DNA from: Mucilaginibacter phyllosphaerae
GTDB taxonomy: Bacteria > Bacteroidota > Bacteroidia > Sphingobacteriales > Sphingobacteriaceae
Assembly (NCBI RefSeq): GCF_004378255.1
Contig: NZ_SNQG01000003.1
Span: 248,001-312,000 of the forward strand
Direction: 5' to 3'
Length of the DNA stretch: 64,000 nucleotides
Shown: piece by piece, positions 61,232-64,000 of the stretch
How the letters are laid out: each line of letters starts with the position of its first letter
Position numbering within the stretch: the stretch's first letter is position 1
Position numbers and translations under genes: made by a program
Notes under the pieces: generated by a model
Database searches by the model: none
Told to the model about the DNA's origin: nothing
What the model saw: the letters and a program-made list of their open reading frames with translations, nothing else

Positions 61232-62968
61232 TTATACATTAAGTTTTTTACGTTCCTGAAGAATATATTCTGCTGTGCGCATGCTCAGGGCCAGAATGGT
61301 CCAGGTAGCATTCTTATCGCCCTGCTGCACAAACGGCGCGGCATCAACCACAAAAAGGTTTTTACAATCATGCGCCTGGCACCATTTGTTTAGTGCCGAT
61401 TTTTTAGGATCATCGCCCATACGCACGGTACCCACCTCGTGGATGATCTTACCGGGGGCCTCTAAACCATAATTGGTATCCTTGCCCTGCATGGTGCCGT
61501 AAATAGCGCCCATGTTGTGCAGTATCTCCTCAAAGGTTTCCTGCATGTGTTTGGCCTGGTTAATCTCGTCGTTGGTCCACTTGTAATTAAAGCGCAGTAC
61601 CGGGATACCATATTTATCAACTACGCCGTTGGGGTCTATTTCGCAATAGTTATCGGCACGGGCAATGGCAGTACCACGGCCGGCCATGCCAACCTGTGTG
61701 CCATAAAAACGGCGGTAGTCATCTTTTAAGCCGGCACCGTAACCGCCGCCGTCTTTCTTTTTACCATCGCGGCCCGGTACAGCGCCGTTCATATCCTGTA
61801 TGCCACCGCCAAAACCGTAAGATGGCATGTGCATACCACCGCCATATTCGATATGATAACCACGCGGAAAGTTGAGCTTTTTGTTATCCAGCCACCAGGG
61901 CGAGTAAATGTGCACACTGCCCACCCCATCCTCGTTATAACGTTTGCGGTCCATCAGCTGCGGAAGGAAACCGCCCGCGCCGGAGCCTGTACTGTCATGC
62001 AGGTATTTACCTACCACTCCGCTGCTGTTGGCCAGGCCGCCGGGGTGCGCTGCAGATTTTGAGTTAAGCAGGATCCTGGCAGATTCGCCGGCACTGGCGC
62101 CCAGTATTACTGTTTTAGCGTTAACCTGGTACTCCTGCAGATCAAGTTTATTTACATAAGATACGCCTGTTGCCACGCCATCTTTATTAGTGATCACCTC
62201 GCGCACCATGGCGTTGGTTATCACTTTTAAATTGCCGGTTTTAACAGCCGGGATAACCAGGCACGATGATGCCGAAAAGTCGCCGTAAACTTTACATGAC
62301 CGGCCGCATTGGCCGCAGTAAAAACAGGCGCCACGGTCTTTGTTGTTCGGCAGCGCCTCGGTTAATACCGATCCGCGGCCGGTAATTACCTTTACACCGG
62401 CTTTTGTTGCGCCTTGTTTAATAAAAAGTTCGTTCAACCGCGGTTTGGGCGGCGGCAGGAAAATGCCGTCAGGCTCGCTTTCTATATTCTCTACGGTGCC
62501 GTAAATGCCTATCATGCGGTCAACCTTATCATAGTAAGGTTTCAGTTCGTCATAAGTTATAGGCCAGGGGTCGGTAAGGCCATCTTTTGGTTTAAAATCC
62601 TCGGGGCCCATACGTAAAGAGATGCGGCCCCAGTGATTGGTGCGGCCGCCCAGCATCCTTGCACGGAACCAGGCAAACTCAGTCCCGTCCTTTTGGGTAT
62701 AAGGTTCGCCCTCCAGCTCCCAGCCGCCATAAGCAGCATCAAAATCGCCGAACGGGCGTGTAGTGCCTGCGCCGCGGCGGGCAGATTCCCACGCCCATTT
62801 TAACTGGTGCGAATCTGTTTTAGGATCAAAGTAAGCGCCGGCTTCCAGCATTAAAACCTTAACACCCGCATTAGCCAGTACATAACCGGCCATACCGCCG
62901 CCCGCGCCCGACCCTACAACCACTACATCGTAAGTTTCGGTTGATTTTTTTATTTGTAATTCTTCCAT
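61232..62968 (-). CDS. GMC-family FAD oxidoreductase (sugar-dehydrogenase type)
   Basis: 578 residues. FAD motif VVVGSGAGGGMAGYVLANAG (about 15-34) and GGRTNHWGR; C-terminal catalytic region HEVGTVRMG and DKNATWTIL. Cys215, Cys218, Cys221 and Cys225 lie in ACFYCGQCGRSC. The spacing C-x5-C-x3-C is that of the [3Fe-4S]-binding site reported for FAD glucose dehydrogenase large subunits, which also pair with a subunit 3. It likely oxidises a sugar or alcohol and passes electrons on through the cluster; a cytochrome subunit is not in the window. Confidence 0.9.
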   Translation of the reverse strand: MEELQIKKSTETYDVVVVGSGAGGGMAGYVLANAGVKVLMLEAGAYFDPKTDSHQLKWAWESARRGAGTTRPFGDFDAAYGGWELEGEPYTQKDGTEFAWFRARMLGGRTNHWGRISLRMGPEDFKPKDGLTDPWPITYDELKPYYDKVDRMIGIYGTVENIESEPDGIFLPPPKPRLNELFIKQGATKAGVKVITGRGSVLTEALPNNKDRGACFYCGQCGRSCKVYGDFSASSCLVIPAVKTGNLKVITNAMVREVITNKDGVATGVSYVNKLDLQEYQVNAKTVILGASAGESARILLNSKSAAHPGGLANSSGVVGKYLHDSTGSGAGGFLPQLMDRKRYNEDGVGSVHIYSPWWLDNKKLNFPRGYHIEYGGGMHMPSYGFGGGIQDMNGAVPGRDGKKKDGGGYGAGLKDDYRRFYGTQVGMAGRGTAIARADNYCEIDPNGVVDKYGIPVLRFNYKWTNDEINQAKHMQETFEEILHNMGAIYGTMQGKDTNYGLEAPGKIIHEVGTVRMGDDPKKSALNKWCQAHDCKNLFVVDAAPFVQQGDKNATWTILALSMRTAEYILQERKKLNV

Positions 62969-63013
62969 TAATATAATAAGTATCTAAAATATAAATATTG
63001 CAATCGCATTGAA

Positions 63014-63676
63014 TTACAGTTGTTTGATGCTGATGTTTTTAAATGCTACCACAGCACCGTGTGATTGCAGCGCGATATGCCCTTTTGGATAAGCGGCAAA
63101 ATCTTTCCAGGTTTTAAATTTGCTGTTGTTTAATAATTCAGTCCACTCAGGGCTGCCCATTTGCACATTAATAACTTCTTTACCATTCAGCCAAAAGGTA
63201 AGGTGGCCTTTATCCTTACGGATCTTTGCCTTATTCCACTGGCCTGCAGGTTTTGCAGCATCGGCAGGGGCGGCTTTCATATCATATAAAGAGCCCGCTA
63301 AATGATTGGCTTTTTTATTGTCTTCGGCTTTTTGGTTATCCAAAACCTGCATTTCTACACCCGATAAATAGGTTGCACCCAGTGCCGGGTCTTCGTGTAC
63401 CCCGAAGATGATGCCGCTGTTACCGCCTTCGGCAATTTTCCAGTCGATAGTAAGTTCATAATTTTCATATTCGCCGTCGGTTATCAGGTCTGCCTGGCCG
63501 GGTGCTTTAGGGTCAAGCTGTAAAGCGCCTTCAACAACATTCCACGGGCCTGCCGTTTTACCTAAATAAGTGTGCCAGCCGGTGGTGGTTTTACCATCAA
63601 ATAAAACCTTGGTTTGTGCCATAGTGGTATATTGTAACGCAGCCACAGCAAGTGCACTCAGAAAAAGTTTTTTCAT
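63014..63676 (-). CDS. Exported DUF1080 (3-keto-disaccharide hydrolase-like) protein
   Basis: 220 residues. Signal peptide about 1-20 (MKKLFLSALAVAALQYTTMA), then a DUF1080 jelly-roll: VLFDGKTTTGWHTY near the start, ENYELTIDWKIAEGGNSGIIFGVHEDP, EMQVLDNQ and HIALQSHG. The family includes secreted sugar-binding and 3-keto-glycoside hydrolase domains. It is next to the GMC operon (46-base gap) and probably acts with it on oxidised sugars. Confidence 0.88.
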   Translation of the reverse strand: MKKLFLSALAVAALQYTTMAQTKVLFDGKTTTGWHTYLGKTAGPWNVVEGALQLDPKAPGQADLITDGEYENYELTIDWKIAEGGNSGIIFGVHEDPALGATYLSGVEMQVLDNQKAEDNKKANHLAGSLYDMKAAPADAAKPAGQWNKAKIRKDKGHLTFWLNGKEVINVQMGSPEWTELLNNSKFKTWKDFAAYPKGHIALQSHGAVVAFKNISIKQL

Positions 63677-63815
63677 TTTTTTAGCGTTTAAGTTGCGCAG
63701 GGGCGCATGCCTGTTTATTTTTTAGAATGCTAAATGTATGATTTATTTTAATTGATGCTATGAAAATGCGGGCTTCAATCGAAATTTTTACAGATGAGAA
63801 AGGAGTAAAGCCGGC

Positions 63816-64000
63816 CTAATTCTTATGGAACAAAAAATTTAAACCCGATGCTATCCCAAACTGCATGTAAGCGTAGCTATCCTGAAAGTAGATGTTATAA
63901 TCGTCCTGCCCGCGGTAACCGCCGCCAACCACAAAAGATACATTCTGCATAAAAGGGAACTGGTAATAATACTTTAAGCTGGCATTAAAGCGCTTTTTTA
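63816..64000 (-). CDS. C-terminal end of a probable outer-membrane beta-barrel protein (partial at window edge)
   Basis: An open minus-strand frame enters at 64000 and stops at TAG 63816-63818. About 60 residues are seen, including YYYQFPFMQNVSFVVGGGY and YAYMQFGIASGLNFLF: alternating aromatic and small residues as in barrel strands, ending close to Phe. It could be a PorP/SprF-like or other outer-membrane protein; the fragment is too short to tell. Confidence 0.6.
   Translation of the reverse strand, partial: KKRFNASLKYYYQFPFMQNVSFVVGGGYRGQDDYNIYFQDSYAYMQFGIASGLNFLFHKN

Noticed and set aside
1..64000. Search for tRNA, rRNA, prophage, insertion sequence, toxin-antitoxin or defence genes.
   Set aside because: Nothing matching was seen by eye; gaps are small and genes are ordinary chromosomal ones.

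Overview
The window reads as chromosome of a free-living Bacteroidetes bacterium, most likely family Sphingobacteriaceae (Mucilaginibacter or Pedobacter type). The reasons are a GldD gliding lipoprotein, menaquinone synthesis by the futalosine route (mqnB, mqnD), a TonB-dependent receptor with a carboxypeptidase-like N-terminal domain, PIG-L, DUF2911 and DUF1835 proteins typical of the phylum, promoters of the TTTG/TAnnTTTG kind, almost no Shine-Dalgarno sequences, and many palindromic intergenic repeats. I see no rRNA, tRNA, insertion sequence, prophage or CRISPR array. The assignment to genus is inference.

Layout. 0-2.4 kb: end of an unidentified gene, glmS, and a 39-codon basic peptide gene. 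2.4-9.2 kb: an oxidative-stress neighbourhood (catalase divergent from an OxyR with both redox cysteines, then further on an AhpC/AhpD pair), interrupted by HIT, GreA, a D-2-hydroxyacid dehydrogenase and an EcsC-like protein. 9.4-14.0 kb: a complete tripartite efflux operon (TetR, TolC, EmrA, EmrB) with a palindrome over its promoter. 14.2-19.8 kb: PIG-L deacetylase, then two tiny membrane proteins translationally coupled to a sodium:solute symporter, then a cation diffusion facilitator. 19.8-23.1 kb: DUF2911 protein, a probable small RNA or attenuator, an ECF sigma/anti-sigma pair divergent from a DUF6249 gene with matching promoters on both sides, and an orphan double-glycine-leader cysteine-rich peptide. 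23.4-28.9 kb: DinB protein, two histidine kinases and a glycosyltransferase.

29-38.5 kb is mostly housekeeping: aroE, gldD, a metallo-beta-lactamase hydrolase, a LolC/E-type permease, rbfA, an M23 peptidase, pdhB, a DUF1835 protein, a GH10-like glycosidase and a membrane-anchored coiled-coil protein. 38.7-46.2 kb: a 1248-residue NtrY-like histidine kinase, fabD, folE, a 6-pyruvoyl-tetrahydropterin-synthase-like gene, mqnB and mqnD. 46.4-57.9 kb: TlpA-like thiol reductase, acyl-CoA dehydrogenase, a TonB receptor/phosphodiesterase pair, an exported protein, an FtsX/MacB-type permease and a dienelactone-hydrolase-like enzyme. 58-64 kb: a LOV-domain (blue-light) histidine kinase with a receiver protein, a small membrane protein, a GMC oxidoreductase with its subunit-3 partner, a DUF1080 protein and the end of a probable outer-membrane protein.

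The most notable signals are: (1) two copies of TGTAACC-N17-GTCATAG facing outward from the ECF sigma gene and the DUF6249 gene, which look like the promoters of this sigma factor; (2) the orphan Cys-rich GG-leader peptide; (3) the overlapping micro-genes in front of the symporter; (4) the LOV kinase; (5) a terminator-ended minus-strand RNA near 20.8 kb; (6) a eukaryote-like PTPS beside folE; (7) repeat-like DNA read in frame inside both mqnB and mqnD; and (8) several start codons only 3-4 nt after a consensus -7 element, suggesting leaderless mRNAs.
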